Assembly: GCA_033002965.1 (NCBI GenBank)
Contig: JAURVB010007625.1
Span: 41,945 to 105,944 of the forward strand
DNA: 64,000 nt
Direction: 5' to 3'
Source of the DNA: Piper betle
Lineage: Eukaryota; Streptophyta; Magnoliopsida; Piperales; Piperaceae
A model generated the notes under the pieces. That model was not told the DNA's origin. It saw nothing but the letters and a program-made list of their open reading frames with translations, and made no database searches. Position numbers and translations under genes: made by a program. This document shows, in pieces, positions 27,573-40,682 of this stretch (its first letter is position 1; each line of letters begins with the position of its first letter).

Positions 27573-29320
27573 ATGGCCGCCGCCGGAGCAGACGCTGGCG
27601 TGGAGTGGCACCTGAGGCCTCCCAATCCCAAAAACCCGGTCGTATTCTTCGACGTCACCATCGGGACCATCCCCGCCGGCAGGATTAAGATGGAGCTCTT
27701 CGTCGATATCGCCCCCAAAACCGCCGAGAATTTTAGGTTCCTGCACCATACATCCGTTTTCCCATCGCAACTACGACTTTTGTGTTTCAAATTTTGCGAT
27801 TTTGTTGCTGTGCTGCTTGTTTTGGGAAACTAGAGTAGTGAAGAAAGATGAGTGCTTTAAGAACTGCCATTGCAATTGCCAATTTGAATGTAACGAGTGC
27901 GATTTTGTTATGTACATATTGGAGAGTAAAAATCTGTCAGGTGAAGAAAGTTCATGCTTTGTATTCATTTAACCTTGTGATGATAGAATTTCAATTGACC
28001 TTGTGATGTTTGAATTTCTGATAATCACAGCGTCATTGAATATTTGAAGAAGTTTTTGGTTAGGAGGGTAATGACATTGGTCCTTTACCTGTTAATCTTA
28101 ATGACCCTATATGTTGTTATTTGGGAATATCTGGGCATTTGAAGTGTTTGATGAATGAATTTTCAAATTTTGATGCATTTGTTTTCGATCTTTTATGATC
28201 ATCCTTGTTTTCTCTACAGGCAATTTTGCACGGGGGAGTATAGGTATGCGTCAATCTCCTTCTTCACGCTTTATATATTTGTCAAATGTCTTTTTTAGAT
28301 GGGAGGAGGGTACTCCTTTTTCTCTGAACTGCACAAAATTTTCATTGGTATGTGTTGAGTCAATGTTTATGGTTTCTGACCACAGGAAGGCTGGGATACC
28401 AATTGGTTTTAAAGGATGCCAGTTCCACAGGGTGATTAAAGATTTTATGGTTCAAGCTGGTGACTTCGTCAAGGTCTGAAATTTGCCTTGCTTATATTTT
28501 AATTCATAGCGTTGATCTGTTGCGGTGTGATGTTTACTTACATCCATGTTTTCTTTCCCTTCTTTGTGGTTTAAGTTCAACTTGTTGCTTATGATTGAGC
28601 TTAATTCAAGTTTTGGGAAATAAAATGTGGCTCTGGCTAGAACAACATCATTGGAAAGTTTTTAACCATGCTCTGGAACTTGGTTTTCAGGGCGATGGCA
28701 GTGGATGTGTGTCCATATATGGAAGCAAGTTTGAAGATGAGAACTTTACTGCAAAGCACACTGGTCCTGGTCTTTTGTCAATGGTATGCATGTTATCTGT
28801 AGTCAATTTCGTGACTGAAATTTTTTATGTTTGGTTGTAAATGCTATATGCTAATATAATGTTTACTAACTTTTTTACAGGCCAACAGTGGTCCCAACAC
28901 AAACGGCTGCCAGGTTATTAGAAACTGAAAAATGAATTCCTATTAGATGTATTATTACATTTCTAAACAAATATGTGATGCAATAGAGAGATAATTTACC
29001 ATGCTTTCAGTGGTCTCTGTTCAATTGTTTCTTCTGTTGTTCTGATTGTATTGTACAATTTGCATTTCACAGTTCTTCATCACTTGTGCAAAGTGTGACT
29101 GGCTGGATAATAAACATGTTGTCTTTGGGGTAAGCTGGGAGTTTTATTTATTTTTGTCTATGCTTGTGCTACTGCTGAATATATTTCATTTGTTTTATAA
29201 CTCTCTCAGAGGGTGCTCGGGGAGGGCCTCTTGGTCGTGAGGAAAGTTGAGAATGTAGCCACAGGACCAAACAACCGCCCCAAGCTTGCTTGTGTAATTG
29301 CTGAATGTGGAGAAATGTGA
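27573..29320 (+). CDS. CYP22: Peptidyl-prolyl cis-trans isomerase, CYP22-type cyclophilin
   Basis: Seven exons: 27573-27736, 28220-28243, 28386-28473, 28691-28783, 28881-28913, 29073-29129 and 29210-29320, giving 189 residues with no frame damage. The start [20 protein letters not shown] fits plant CYP22, which has a short N-terminal extension before the cyclophilin fold. The fold shows [45 protein letters not shown] (with the catalytic Arg), the loop [28 protein letters not shown] and [13 protein letters not shown] (with the cyclosporin-contact Trp). It catalyses proline isomerisation; the human counterpart, USA-CyP/PPIH, belongs to the U4/U6.U5 spliceosome. The second exon is a 24-nt microexon. 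The open frame extends upstream of 27573, but family similarity begins at this Met. Confidence 0.95.
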
Positions 29321-30215
29321 GGGTGCTCACAAATACGTACAAATCCAGCTTTCACCATGCAAGATTGAAGAAGGAAATGCACCCAGATTAGGTGGTGGAA
29401 TTGATTATGTAGAAATGTGAGGGTTCTCACAAATGCTCTTGTATTATGACCTGTTAGTTCACTTACGTAAACATATGGTGTAATGAGCATTTTGTGCTCT
29501 TGTTTCGGGTGTAGCACTAGCTTAAAAGTAACTCAAGGCTAAAGCAACGTAGAATGTTGAATGTGGAGTCCTTCGACTAATGTGTTACAGGAAAAATGGG
29601 ATGCAAGGTTTCAATTAGACTTTATATGCATGTTTCTTGGCAATGCAGTCGAGGTAACACAATTTTCCATGTCTATGGCCTCGGGAAAAAAATAATAATC
29701 CGTGCCCATGGCTATGTCTTGCAATGTCCCCTGGCCCGAATGTGTTGGTGAATCGCGAATGACCATGAAATAATATTTGTAATGTTCGTCTCTTGGTTGT
29801 CTGCTCAATCTCATGAAATAGGGTTGATTATTGATTTCTGGGCCGCTTGTTTGGTGAGTCTCGTATTCACATACTTCATTCGTCATTTTTAGACATTATA
29901 TGTTTGACAGTTTCTTCACATGTACTTGCATTAGTTAAGGGAAGATAACTCCACGTTAAATGATTGACTCAAGAATTTTGTTTTCATGAAAAAGAGAGTA
30001 ACGAAATGTCCAACACAGGAGAGAAGGGAAAAACAGTGCCATCTTTACCGTGACATGGTATCATCAGACCTGAGGTCAAACCTTGTTCAAATTGTTTTAT
30101 CAGTAATTGCAAATCGAAGGTACGTTGACATACACTCAAAAGCGAGGTTTTCAAACATGAAATGAAGCACAAGTTAGGAGGCCAGACAGATAGCTAAGAA
30201 GTTGATAATTGTATA
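29321..30215. other. 3' flanks between cyclophilin and acyl carrier protein genes
   Basis: Convergent 3' regions. A 16-base phrase GAAATGTGAGGGTGCTCA at 29312 recurs nearly unchanged at about 29413, a small local duplication within the 3' UTR. No other gene is seen. Confidence 0.5.
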
Positions 30216-31704
30216 TCAGCCAGCCATTGGATGATTTGCAACGTACTCAATCGCAAGCCCGCAGGAATTGATCTTGTCGGCTTCCTCGTCCGGAATCTCA
30301 AGCTTAAACTCCTCTTCCAGTGCCATCACGATTTCAACATTATCTAGGCTGTCCAATCCTAGATCCTTTTGGAAATGGACCTCCGGTGTCACCTGCAACA
30401 ACGCTGAAAACCATGGTAAGTAAATTCCTCGCTGCTAAATCACAAGAGATAAAACATGCATAGAGAGGAGGACCAATCCCAATTTGTAAGAGAGGATCAT
30501 TCAAAATGGAAATGGTTTTTCTTCTCCGCATGAAGCTTAGATAAATCAACCGACCACGAAATCTAAAAAACACCAATTACTCAACAAAACATAAGAATGA
30601 GATTAGACAATCGTAGAATGATCAGAAAAAAGGTTTTCATAAGAATATGAGCCTCTTGTGATCCCACTAATAAAAGGAGATAATTTTTCCCAACTCTCTC
30701 ACCTCTCTCTGTCCTCTATCATGTAAAATCAGAAGATAGCTCCTGTTAGTAGAGGGCTCACATGGGGCTCATTTATTTTGAGGGGCTCGTAAAAAATTAG
30801 GGTTAGGTGAATCATGGTGATTTTTTCCTACCAAAGTTAAATCTTGTATTTCCAAAGTAAATTCTAGTATTTTGCAAATATTTCCTGTGTTGGTTTATTA
30901 AAGATTGTAAATCCTTGTCATTATATAAATTATTGTTTTATTCTTATAAAATGAATAAAGCGAAAAAACAATTTCAACACTATTACAAAAAAATTACCCC
31001 AAAAGCTACATGCCTCAAGGTACACTTTGCACATTGCAGCTCATGCAACAAGGGTTGAGGAGGCGTTTTTGCAAAATTCTCCCTTCAAATATGCCAAGAC
31101 AGATCCCTTTTTTAATTTATTTAAACACTGGTGTTTAATTTATATTAGATCACTGGGTAAAGAGTAACCAAATAATGGTTTTCAAATGGTCATTTTAAAG
31201 CTATACCTAGCCGAACAGACACCACATATTCACAACCTTCATGCCTACATTTCCACCCGAATGCTGCCAGCATTTAAAATAAACGGTGGCGATCAAAAAT
31301 AAACTGATACAACGAATTTCAGATCTTCATTTGTATCTTCGCTTAGTTAATTGCGCAGTTTTCAATAGCATGACCAGAATAAACTCAAACGCCCAAACAT
31401 GCAGCCATTGCCATTAAATTTATAAAACCAATATCGGTCTACTTTTATCCCAAATTCTTGCGTAGAAAGGAGTTTGAGGAAGAAAGTAAAGTTAAAAAAT
31501 ACAGACCTTGGAAGGATCGACCTTGGGAAAACTCTTGACGAGGTCGAGGACCCTCTCCACCACCTCCTTCCTGTCCAAGTGGTCAGGATCGTGGGACGAA
31601 AGGGACCTCCGGCCGAAGGTCCCACTCAGGTCGACGGCCGACGACCGACCGCCGCCGACCGGAATCCTGAGCCGGCCAAGGATCGCCGCCCTCAACGCCA
31701 TCAA
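30216..31704 (-). CDS. Mitochondrial acyl carrier protein
   Basis: Two exons, 31704-31507 and 30392-30216, give 124 residues. The N terminus [15 protein letters not shown] is basic and hydroxylated, like a mitochondrial presequence; [20 protein letters not shown] begins the four-helix domain. The motif [20 protein letters not shown] carries Ser81, the site for the 4'-phosphopantetheine arm. The end [13 protein letters not shown] is typical of plant mtACP. It carries acyl chains in mitochondrial fatty-acid and lipoate synthesis and docks with LYR proteins of complex I. The nearby broken NDUFA6-like locus encodes such an LYR partner; that closeness is probably chance. The gap between the exons is a single 1.1-kb intron. 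Confidence 0.95.
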
Positions 31705-31761
31705 ATCTTCCCGGTCTTCCCTCCTCTCCCATCGTTCTTCTTCCCAACTCGACTCATTTTC

Positions 31762-31791
31762 TGGGCTTGAAAGCCCATGCCCCCGTGGGCC
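31762..31791 (-). promoter_or_regulatory. Cluster of site II (TGGGCY) elements upstream of the mtACP gene
   Basis: TGGGCT (31762-31767), AGCCCA (31772-31777) and TGGGCC (31786-31791) lie 58-88 bases upstream of the start codon. Such elements are known in plant genes for mitochondrial proteins and growth, which fits this gene. Confidence 0.65.
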
Positions 31792-33900
31792 AGGCCATTT
31801 TCAGATGTCGAATATGGTCCATACGTGTCATCGCAAGGCATGATTCGGCAAAACATTTTATAAGAAAAATTATTGATAATCTTAATTATTAAAAATTATT
31901 AGAATTATCCATTTTAGCACTAAAAAACATTATTAGCCTTTTTTTATGGAGGCGCCAATGAGCCAAGTAGAGTCGAGCACCAATTGTTCATATCCACCTT
32001 GTTTTTAAACTAGTTTGTTTAAGCTTAGTTCATTGCTAGGTTATATATTTTGGTCGAGTTCGAGTTAAATATTTACTTGTTCGATTTTAGTTTGTGTTTG
32101 ATTATATTATAAATTGAGCTATATCGAGCCAAATAAAATAACTTAACTTGATCATACTCTGATATGTAGCAAGTATTTAACATTTAGTAGTAAGTAATAA
32201 ACAGTATTAAACATCCATTAATAAGTAGTTTAAAAGTGCTTCTATGTCTCTGTTATTATTAGCTTATTAAATAGGCGACTAGTTGCTGGAAATACGACCA
32301 ATATATATTTATAATTTGGTTTCAATAAATATGATAAATTATATTTGATATATTTTACTTTGGGGAAATAATAATTTAGGGTAAGCATAAACATTGTTAC
32401 TACTAAACAAACTAAGTAGTTAATAGTTAAGTAATATGTTAAGTACTATTAATATTTTTTAGTAAGTAATTGATGATGGTGTAAAAGTTATTTACTCATA
32501 TCAACAACTTGATATAAAAAATATTATGCGAGTCGAATAGAGCCAAATATTATATTAAGCTCGAATATATTAAACTTAAGTTTCAAGCCAAGTCGAGTCA
32601 AACACTACTTAGTTCAAGATTTGTTCATAATTAAACAAGTTACTTATTTTAAGCCAAATATTTTTTCGGGTATAAAATTAATGAGTTCGAGTTCAAGCCA
32701 AATCAAATTGAGTATAAAATATCCACGAGATGGCTTTAACTTGTCCACATCCATTAGGCTTGATGTGCTTTAGAGTGAAATTATTTATTTCATTTAAGTG
32801 GGTCTTAATCATCAACAATGGGGTCCACATGTATGATATTGATAAGTAGAACCCCAGGAATAGGTTAGGTAAATTTTTGTCATTTTTAAAACACAAATAT
32901 AACCTATTTTAAAGTTTTTAAAAAATTCAAAAGTTTTAAAACAATTTTACATTATTTTTTGTTATAAATAAATTAAAATAAAAAAGTTAAATTGATTTGA
33001 GGATTTATAAGTTCTCCATTTTTTTATGATTTTTTTATATTAAAACTCACTAGATGTACTTCAAATATAAGTTATAGCCTGCAGCTTAGTAACTCATATA
33101 AGCTATGTAATTATAGTTCTTATAAATAAAGCTCGCATAGTGTGTATATAAAATAATATAATCAAACACAATCTTGTGCGAAGTGGTCATTTAGTCACAT
33201 TCGTTTATTATTTTTATTTAGTGAAGTTGTTCAACCATAATCTCATATATATATATATATATAATTATAAATTTTTACCATGATATTAATATATTAAAAA
33301 GCTTTTTGTTTATATAAAGATATGTTTGACTTAAAAACGACACAAGCCGAACATCATTTGATTTTGTAGTCTGAAAATCTGAATCAAAGCACGTAAAATC
33401 TTACGAGCCGCGCTGCCAAATGTAAGCATGTTTTTTCTTCGAACGTGGGGTGTACTTCGCTTGGCTCGTGAGAAGGGATGGCCATGGATCTTGTGTTTAC
33501 GTGACTCAACGTGACGAGCATAGCGAGCAGTCATCAGAGCTATCGGTAATGATGACGATATCGCTGGGGCAGACGAACGTGTTTCTGTGGCTCACGTGCA
33601 TTAATCTGTTGCCGTTAGTGGAGGAACATGGCTTCACCCATGCGATGTTGGAGACGCCTATCGCTTGTTCGACAATATGTTTGCATTGTTGCTGTTGGCC
33701 GGTTAAACTTCCTTTGGAAAAAAGCAAGTCAGGAAGATGGTAAAAGCTTTCCTACTACTCTACGTGATGTTTGATGCTTGTGGGTTCTAAATCACTAGAG
33801 GGAGCTGAGATTGTAATAAATCAGTTGGCACCTTTCTTGGAAAAGAAGAGTTTTCAGGTTAGCCTATTGGATTCCATTTCTTTTCAACAGGGCCACATTA
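31792..33900. other. AT-rich intergenic DNA
   Basis: No gene is seen. The part at 31940-32740 resembles the CTCGAG/CAAGCC-rich repeat at 8990-9500. A (TA)n run lies at about 33246-33263. The more GC-balanced stretch 33340-33780 has open frames but no recognisable domain. Confidence 0.5.
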
Positions 33901-36900
33901 CTATAAAACATTGATTTCTTCCAAGTTCTTGATGAACGCTTCTCCAATGGAAGATCCCATCTTTACAAAAATGGCTGGGTAACCTATAGGGGCTTCAATC
34001 CAACTATCGAGTCCTTTGATCTGTTTGCTGCTGGGATTTGTTGAGCGCTCACCATATATGTCACCGGTCCATACATGTTTCCAAGATATTCCTCCTGTCA
34101 GCGGAAAGTAAACCTTTACTTTCTTCGCGCCTTTATCAAGAACTGGTGCCACTAGTATCTCTGAACCGATCATGAATTGCTGATACGTTATATTTTGCAC
34201 ATGCTCATCGTCGGGAAAATGGAGTAACAGATGCCTAGCAACTGGTGTGCCTCTTTCAGTCGCTTCCTGTCAATGCAGTGGTACAGCATGTGAAGAATGA
34301 GTAAGTACCAACATTGGTGAGATGGTAATTACACAATACAAGAGTATATTGAACTATCATATAAGCAGGAACTCTACCTTCACAAGTTGAACTCGGTAGA
34401 ACTCCCAAGCCTTGTAAACCTTTGCAAAACGCGCAAAGTGTGACATGGTTCGCCTGTTTGAGTAGAACTGTACATTTGCAGATGGTTTGTTGCCCTGTTT
34501 TGGTAAAACCGCAGGTATTTATATCAGTGAAGCTCACAAATTGTCCACAAAAAGTTAAGGATTGTGCTGATCTTTTTAATTGCTTTATTACTACTGTATA
34601 ACGTTTTGCAAAAACTGACTTCATAGTTCAAATTACAGGTGAAGATCAAATGTAAACACCAGGTGATATTACTGCCACTTGCATCTGGTATCAAGTTGAA
34701 TATACTTACTTCGTGTGTGCGGAAGACTACGTTGAAGGCATTTAGCTCCATCCACCGAAGCAACAATTCTTCACTTCTTCGGTATCTTATGAGAGGTATG
34801 TCCACAGCGCAGTAGCCTCCAGTATCACTATGGTTGAATGCATAACCAGATAATCCACTGCTTAGCATTCCCAAGACAGCACTCTTTATTCCATCATTTT
34901 TTTGCCAGCTAACCATCTGATCACCTTCCCAAAATAGCATGCCCCACTTAGGGCTTTCCCTGAAACCAGCTCTCATAAAAAACACTAAGTTGTCGTCGGG
35001 GTCTTTTACATCTTGGCTTAGTTTCCACTCTTCCACGAAATCTCTATTTACTTGAGCCCACAGTTCAGGGTACTTATTGTGTGCGGTAATTGGATCTTCA
35101 CCTGGACATTTAAAATTTTTTTGTCTTATGGAAAATCTCTTAGCAAAATGTTTTAGAACACAAACTGCAAGAATTTTCTCCTTTTTATGCAACCTAAATA
35201 ACAAATGATTTATTCTAAATTTGTGTTTTCTACACTGATAAAAACTATAAATTTGTCAGTATGGCATTTAGTTCATTTGAGCTTGACATTTTTCGTCCAT
35301 CAATCACCATTGATTTCATCAACCAGACGTCAGTTTCTGAATTACTGTTTCTATGTATTGATAAAACATTACTATGATATTAAAACTAATAATGTCCTTA
35401 CCATTAAAGAGACAAGCATCTAGTGGTAGTCCTTCACCGAAATCAGCCATCCAACCTCTAACTCCACTATCCACCATCTCACGTAGGATTTTCTTGAACC
35501 AGATTATTGCTGCAGGGTTGGTTAAGTCCAACATGCCCACGCTAAAAGCTGTGTTTGGGATCATGTAAGTTTCACCATTTTTGTCCTTCACCAGCAGTTC
35601 TAATTTGTTAGCTTCTTCAAACAGGTTTCGCTTAGCGTTTGGCTTGTCATCTACCTGTACAGGAAAGCCTTAGCAGTGGAAATACTAAATTTTTTGAAAT
35701 TTTGATCAGGAAGTCTCTTAGCTTAAGCAAATTACAATTGTTGTCAGAACCACTTATACCGGAGCAAGGCAGGGATTGCAGTAGGCCATCATTTTGACTT
35801 TTGCTGCTCGAAGATCGTCTACAAGTTGTGTCCAACCAGGATATCTGTCTTCATCAACTTCCCAGTTCCACCAAAGTTGAGATCCAATTATGGTCTTCCT
35901 CTGCCCAGCCCAGTCCTAAGAAAAACCAAAAACTTTAAAACTTTGCCTGAGAGAGGGAGAGCAAGAGGACAGTTTGGTATTTACCTGAAGCCAAAATGCA
36001 GAAATGGGGATATTCAATTTCTTCAACTGGTTCCAGACACGAACTACAGCATCTGTTCCCCCTTGCATTCCAATTACAGCACCAGAGAGAATCCAATTGG
36101 GAAGCTCAGGTCTCCCTGCGGTGTCTGTAAACCTTTCTATGAGTTCAACAGGCGAGCTTCCATGCAGTATTCTTCCACGAACAGAGTTGCTGTAAACCTG
36201 CATGTTAAAGCACAATCCAAAAATGTGATGACAGATGACAAGGCTCGGTATGAATATCCAAAAATCAAATAACTGGAGTCGACCATTGTGGCGATGACTA
36301 ACTGAGTTTTACTGCAAATTATGGCAGAGAATTATCAAGTGCAAAGCCGTGGCGTATTACATTAGATGATACAAAAACGCAGACTCCAAGAGGAGAAGCA
36401 CATTCGATTTTCAACATTGATTTTTACCTGGATTTGTACTCTATCAGCTCTCGTCAAATCAAATACCGAGTAACTGTATCCTTCTAGATAAATTGATCTC
36501 ATCTTGCTCGTCATATAAAATGGAGATGGAGCGTAAGTGGTACTTCGGTCGCCACCAGACCTTCAAAAGTTAGATTACTGTTACAGAGACCGAGAGTCTG
36601 GATCCAAATTCACAAACAGATCGCCGTGTGAGAAGCGTAAACATGTATGAAATGGTGGGCAGGACTCTACCTGTAGCTTACTAAATTGGCGGCGAAAGTA
36701 ATTGGTTGATCACCTCTTCCAATTCCTTGTTCTTGCACAAATATGGGGACCTTTCTGCCTTTGAACTCCATGTGTGAGAATTGCTCTCCAAAGCCAAAGA
36801 ACTTTTCATCCCTCTCACTTGAATAAGTCACCACCACCCTATTGAAGTTCAGAGATTCACCCGCCCTGTCTCGAAATTCATCGACTTCATTCATCAGTAG

Positions 36901-37647
36901 GGAAAAACCTTGCGACCTTGATAGACAATGGAACGGCAATCTGAATTTCTTCCTCATGCTTTTTATCTTTCTCGTTGGAGACGAGATGGAGAGTCTCCAA
37001 TTGGGTGGTCCAAACTTAACATGAAAACCAACTTGACTACAGTTTTTCTGATCAAACAAGACCCAGTACTTTGCAACAACAGAAACATTTCCCAATTTTG
37101 CATGGGTATGCCTTTTTACCACTGATGGATCTAAATCTCCTTTGATATACTTCTCAGCCTTCTTGCTATTGAAGACCCAGCCTTTGATGATCACAGCTGG
37201 GAATTGGGTAGCTTCCAAATTGGACGCCGGTGAAGGATCACGATCAAATGCCTCATAGAGCTCCTCCATCTGATTGACCACCCTGATCTCGTCCACAGAC
37301 TGGTGTCTACAAACAAAGTGAACCTTTCTATCCTTGATAGCAAACGACCCCCTGCTCTCCTCAGCCTCCGTCTCTGCAAGAGCCGCAGAGACAAAGGCCT
37401 TGCCGGGTTTGGTAGAGAAGATGGCCTTGCCGGGCATGGAATTGTGAGAAATGGACAGGCTCCCACCATTTTGGGAGCTCCAGAGAAGCTGGAAATCACT
37501 GCCGATCCCAAAAGCAGGTGGTCCAGACGTGTGCTCAAGGTGGGAGAAGAGTGCGCCGGAGAGAAGAGGGAGGGACTTTGGGGTGGAAGGGAAAGGGTTG
37601 TTGATGCGTTTGTGGTGCTTCTTGGAAACGTTGCTCAAGGTGGCCAT
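33901..37647 (-). CDS. Glycoside hydrolase family 31 protein (plant YihQ/alpha-glucosidase-like)
   Basis: Eight exons: 37647-36671, 36560-36428, 36197-35985, 35915-35760, 35654-35402, 35101-34710, 34494-34378 and 34266-33901. They join in frame to 868 residues with no damage. The N-terminal beta-sandwich contains FGFGEQFSHMEFKGRKVPIF and GIGRGDQPITF. The barrel contains GMQGGTDAVVRVW, GSQLWWNWEVD, the nucleophile motif WMADFGEGLP (Asp564) and the acid/base motif NHSDTGGY (Asp670). The C terminus has YQQFMIGSEILVAPVLDKGA. GH31 enzymes cleave alpha-glycosidic bonds with retention. This subgroup is the one often labelled alpha-glucosidase YihQ or sulfoquinovosidase-like in plants. The natural substrate is not shown by the sequence. 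No clear ER signal peptide is seen; the basic start KKHHKRINNPFPS suggests a cytosolic or plastid protein. Confidence 0.92.
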
Positions 37648-39439
37648 GCCTTATTCGTTCCAGACAGGCCTCTTGGATTCTGGATATTCTTACCAGTCAC
37701 AACTATTTATAGGATTCAAGATTCACGTTTGTTCGTGCACGTTCGATAGATTCTGATGTTGGATGTCAGGCCTTGGGGACTCTGATTTGTTCGCACCTCA
37801 ATGGAGACTGTAGGTAGCGAATTTCAACCCAGACTACCAGAATTCGTCAAATGGCTGCCGGATCTACATTGGGGTCATTTGAATGCCATTGTTTGTGCTT
37901 TTCCCACGCAAATGCCATCGATGAACTTGAGAGTTATTAACCTCGGCGAGTTCTTTGGCAGGAAAAGTTACCGAGATTTTGATCAGATCAATGGCAACTG
38001 CACCTCACCTGAAATTGATTGTCTGTAAAAAATATTTACGTTTCAATTGCAGAATTTTGTTGGTTATAGAAGTATAATGCCTTTGTCACCATCAATCACC
38101 TGATCTTTTTAAGACCTGAGAATATGCAATTCCATTTACTTTGGGTCCTGTACATTTTTTTTATCAGGATAAATAGATAAAAGGTGAGGAACCCAAGTTT
38201 GACAACTCTCACAGGGAGAAAAATGTCATTTTGGGTTTTTTTCTACTTGTTATTTCTGCCGATTATTGTAGTCATGTTTATCGGTAGTATGCATTCTTCC
38301 CTGCATCCTGTCACCTTTTCCATTGAAATTTTGTTTTTTTCTGTTTTTTTGTTCTTTTTCTACAAAATGTTCAAGCCTTCTATTTTTCTTTTGAAATGTC
38401 TAACTAAAAGCACTGAGTGAGAAAGGGTACGAAGTTCTAAAATGGTCTTGCGCATGGTGCTAACTCGAGCCCACGGCGAAAATATCCTAGTTTTCTGAGA
38501 GAAGCGATGTTCATCGTCAATTGTATCTACCCTTGTTCCTGGCGTGGTTCATCTCAATTTTCAGTAGGAAAATTTTTTCGCCTCCAAATAAGTATATGCC
38601 ATTGCCAGCCACCTAGCAGGTGCACCGGGACGTGGTTTAGAAACCAATTCATAATAGACTCAGAGTTTGGAGAAAAAATTAAAGCGAGTTATTATTTTCA
38701 AATAGGGTTGTTTTGAGTTAGATTCACATTTTAGAAGTAGAACCCCACATATATAATCTCTTTTTACACCCAAAAAATTAACATGTCTCAAATTGTAATA
38801 ATTTTTTTGCACAAGTAGTCACGCATTACAATCCTGTATAGTTATTTAGAAGGTGTTATAAAATCATTTTATTGTATTATTTTAGTTCTAAATCATGAAA
38901 AAAATAGCCCTAACCAACCATCCTTAAAATTTAAACGAGGCACAGTTGTCCTTATGGTCCAACCATCATTAAAATTTAAATAATTCATTTTAATTTGAAT
39001 TGATACTAACTTTTTCAATAAATTTAATATAGGTGTAAAAAAATCTAATTTTTATGCTTATTTAATATGAGAACAATAATTACTATTAAAAGATTATCAT
39101 TTTAATATGAGCCCTGCTTTGGAATCAAATTTGTGTCGTCAAGTAAGCGCCATGGAGTTACAGCAAAAAGCTTTGGGTGTTCATGACGGTGATTATTATA
39201 TTTAGTTCAATCCTGTCGATTTAATTAAAATTTGAAAATATAAATAAAATATTTAATTAAATTTTAACATTGTATTTTATTATCATTATTTTATTAAATA
39301 TCAGCTAAAATAAAGCTTCCTTGTTCACAGAAAAAACTCTTCTCGTTCCGGGGAAGGTCCGATTATTGGGAAGGGGTTGGGAAATGGGAGCAGCAGAAGA
39401 GAAAAGAGAGGAAGGAAGGGAGGAGGACGAGAGCGAGAG
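37648..39439. other. Divergent intergenic region between GH31 and NDUFA6-like loci
   Basis: The region is AT-rich from about 38700. The open frame at 37801-38028 has no recognisable domain and is not called. Both promoters should lie here. Confidence 0.5.
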
Positions 39440-40326
39440 ATGGCGTTTGCGGCGAGGAGTGTGAAGGTGCCACCGAACTCGGCATCAATGGAGGAGGCGA
39501 GGGGCAGAGTCCTCGACTTCTTCAAGCAGGCATGCCGCTCCTACCCGCCATCAAGGACATCTACAACCTCGACGGCGTCGTCACCGTCTCCCAACTTACT
39601 CCCACATCTGTAACCCGAACGTCCTCTTTTTTTCTTCTTCACAACAACTCTTTTTTCCCTCCCGCTTTTTTATATATGCTTCCGAACTGTTTGTATATAT
39701 TTGGTTGGTACTGTTGACTCTGCCGGAGTTTTGAGGACCTCTTTGATTTGCTGATCGCGGGCTTTTAAGTGATTGTACGCTGTTGGGGCTTCCTCAAGTC
39801 TGCAAATTTTAGGGATCTGATAACAAAAGATATCATTTTTTTTAATGATTACAAAAACCCCTCGCATTGTTGGCGGATGGGCTAGAAGAATTGGTGGATA
39901 AATGAAGAATATAGGTTTTTCGAGATAGAGGAGCTGTCATGGATTGTCATGTGTGGTTTGCTTAAAGATGTCAGGTTGTTTTTGACAAGGTATTTATTTA
40001 TACGAAATTGATGTTCTATTGGCAACGGCAATGTCGATAGAATATTGTGTTTATCCTGGCGTTTTCAGATATTCAACCTATTATGATTTTTAACGTCGTA
40101 AAGTTATTGCCCCTTATTTAATCATCGCATGTAATGAACTTTACCCGCATGTAGATGATGATTATGCATATCATTCCCCTTGTTTTAGAGTTTGATCCAC
40201 CCTCGATGGGAAGTTGTTTACTATTGTTACTATGCTTGGAACTTGAAATAAAATATACGTCGTTTTTTGTGATCCATTCGTTCGGAAGAGTGCTTACTTG
40301 ACCATGCGATCAAACTTTATATTTTG

Positions 40327-40406
40327 CTTTCACAAATAATAATTATCGAACTTTGTATTTTGCGTGATTATAGAACTTTGTATTTTCTTTCACAAATAAT
40401 AATTAT
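40327..40406. repeat. 60-bp tandem duplication
   Basis: CTTTCACAAATAATAATTAT occurs at 40327-40346 and 40387-40406, and GAACTTTGTATTTT recurs between them. The arrangement is a degenerate tandem repeat inside the intron of the NDUFA6-like locus. Confidence 0.8.
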
Positions 40407-40590
40407 ACTTGCAGTGTGGCCATATCTATCCTTTTTGTCCTGGGGAGTTGCTTTAGTAGTTTATCATATGAGTGTTCCATTGGCCACCACAAATATTTTG
40501 TGGCCCCTTTTTCTTTTAAAGCTAACTATTTTCTTGAAATTTTTGTGGGCTCTTGGTTTTTGATTGAAACTGGACTTGCAAGTTATTTTA

Positions 40591-40638
40591 TCTCTCTCTC
40601 TCTCTCTCTCCATATATATATCTCTAAATGTATCTATT

Positions 40639-40679
<41 letters not shown>
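40591..40679. repeat. (CT)n and (TA)n microsatellites
   Basis: A CT run at about 40591-40612 is followed by a long TA run at about 40640-40679. Confidence 0.95.

Positions 40680-40682
<3 letters not shown>

Noticed and set aside
37303..37756. Plus-strand open frames over the GH31 5' exon
   Set aside because: They are antisense to a long, clearly conserved GH31 exon.
37801..38028. Plus-strand open frame starting METVGSEF
   Set aside because: It is short with no known domain, and lies in the GH31 upstream region.
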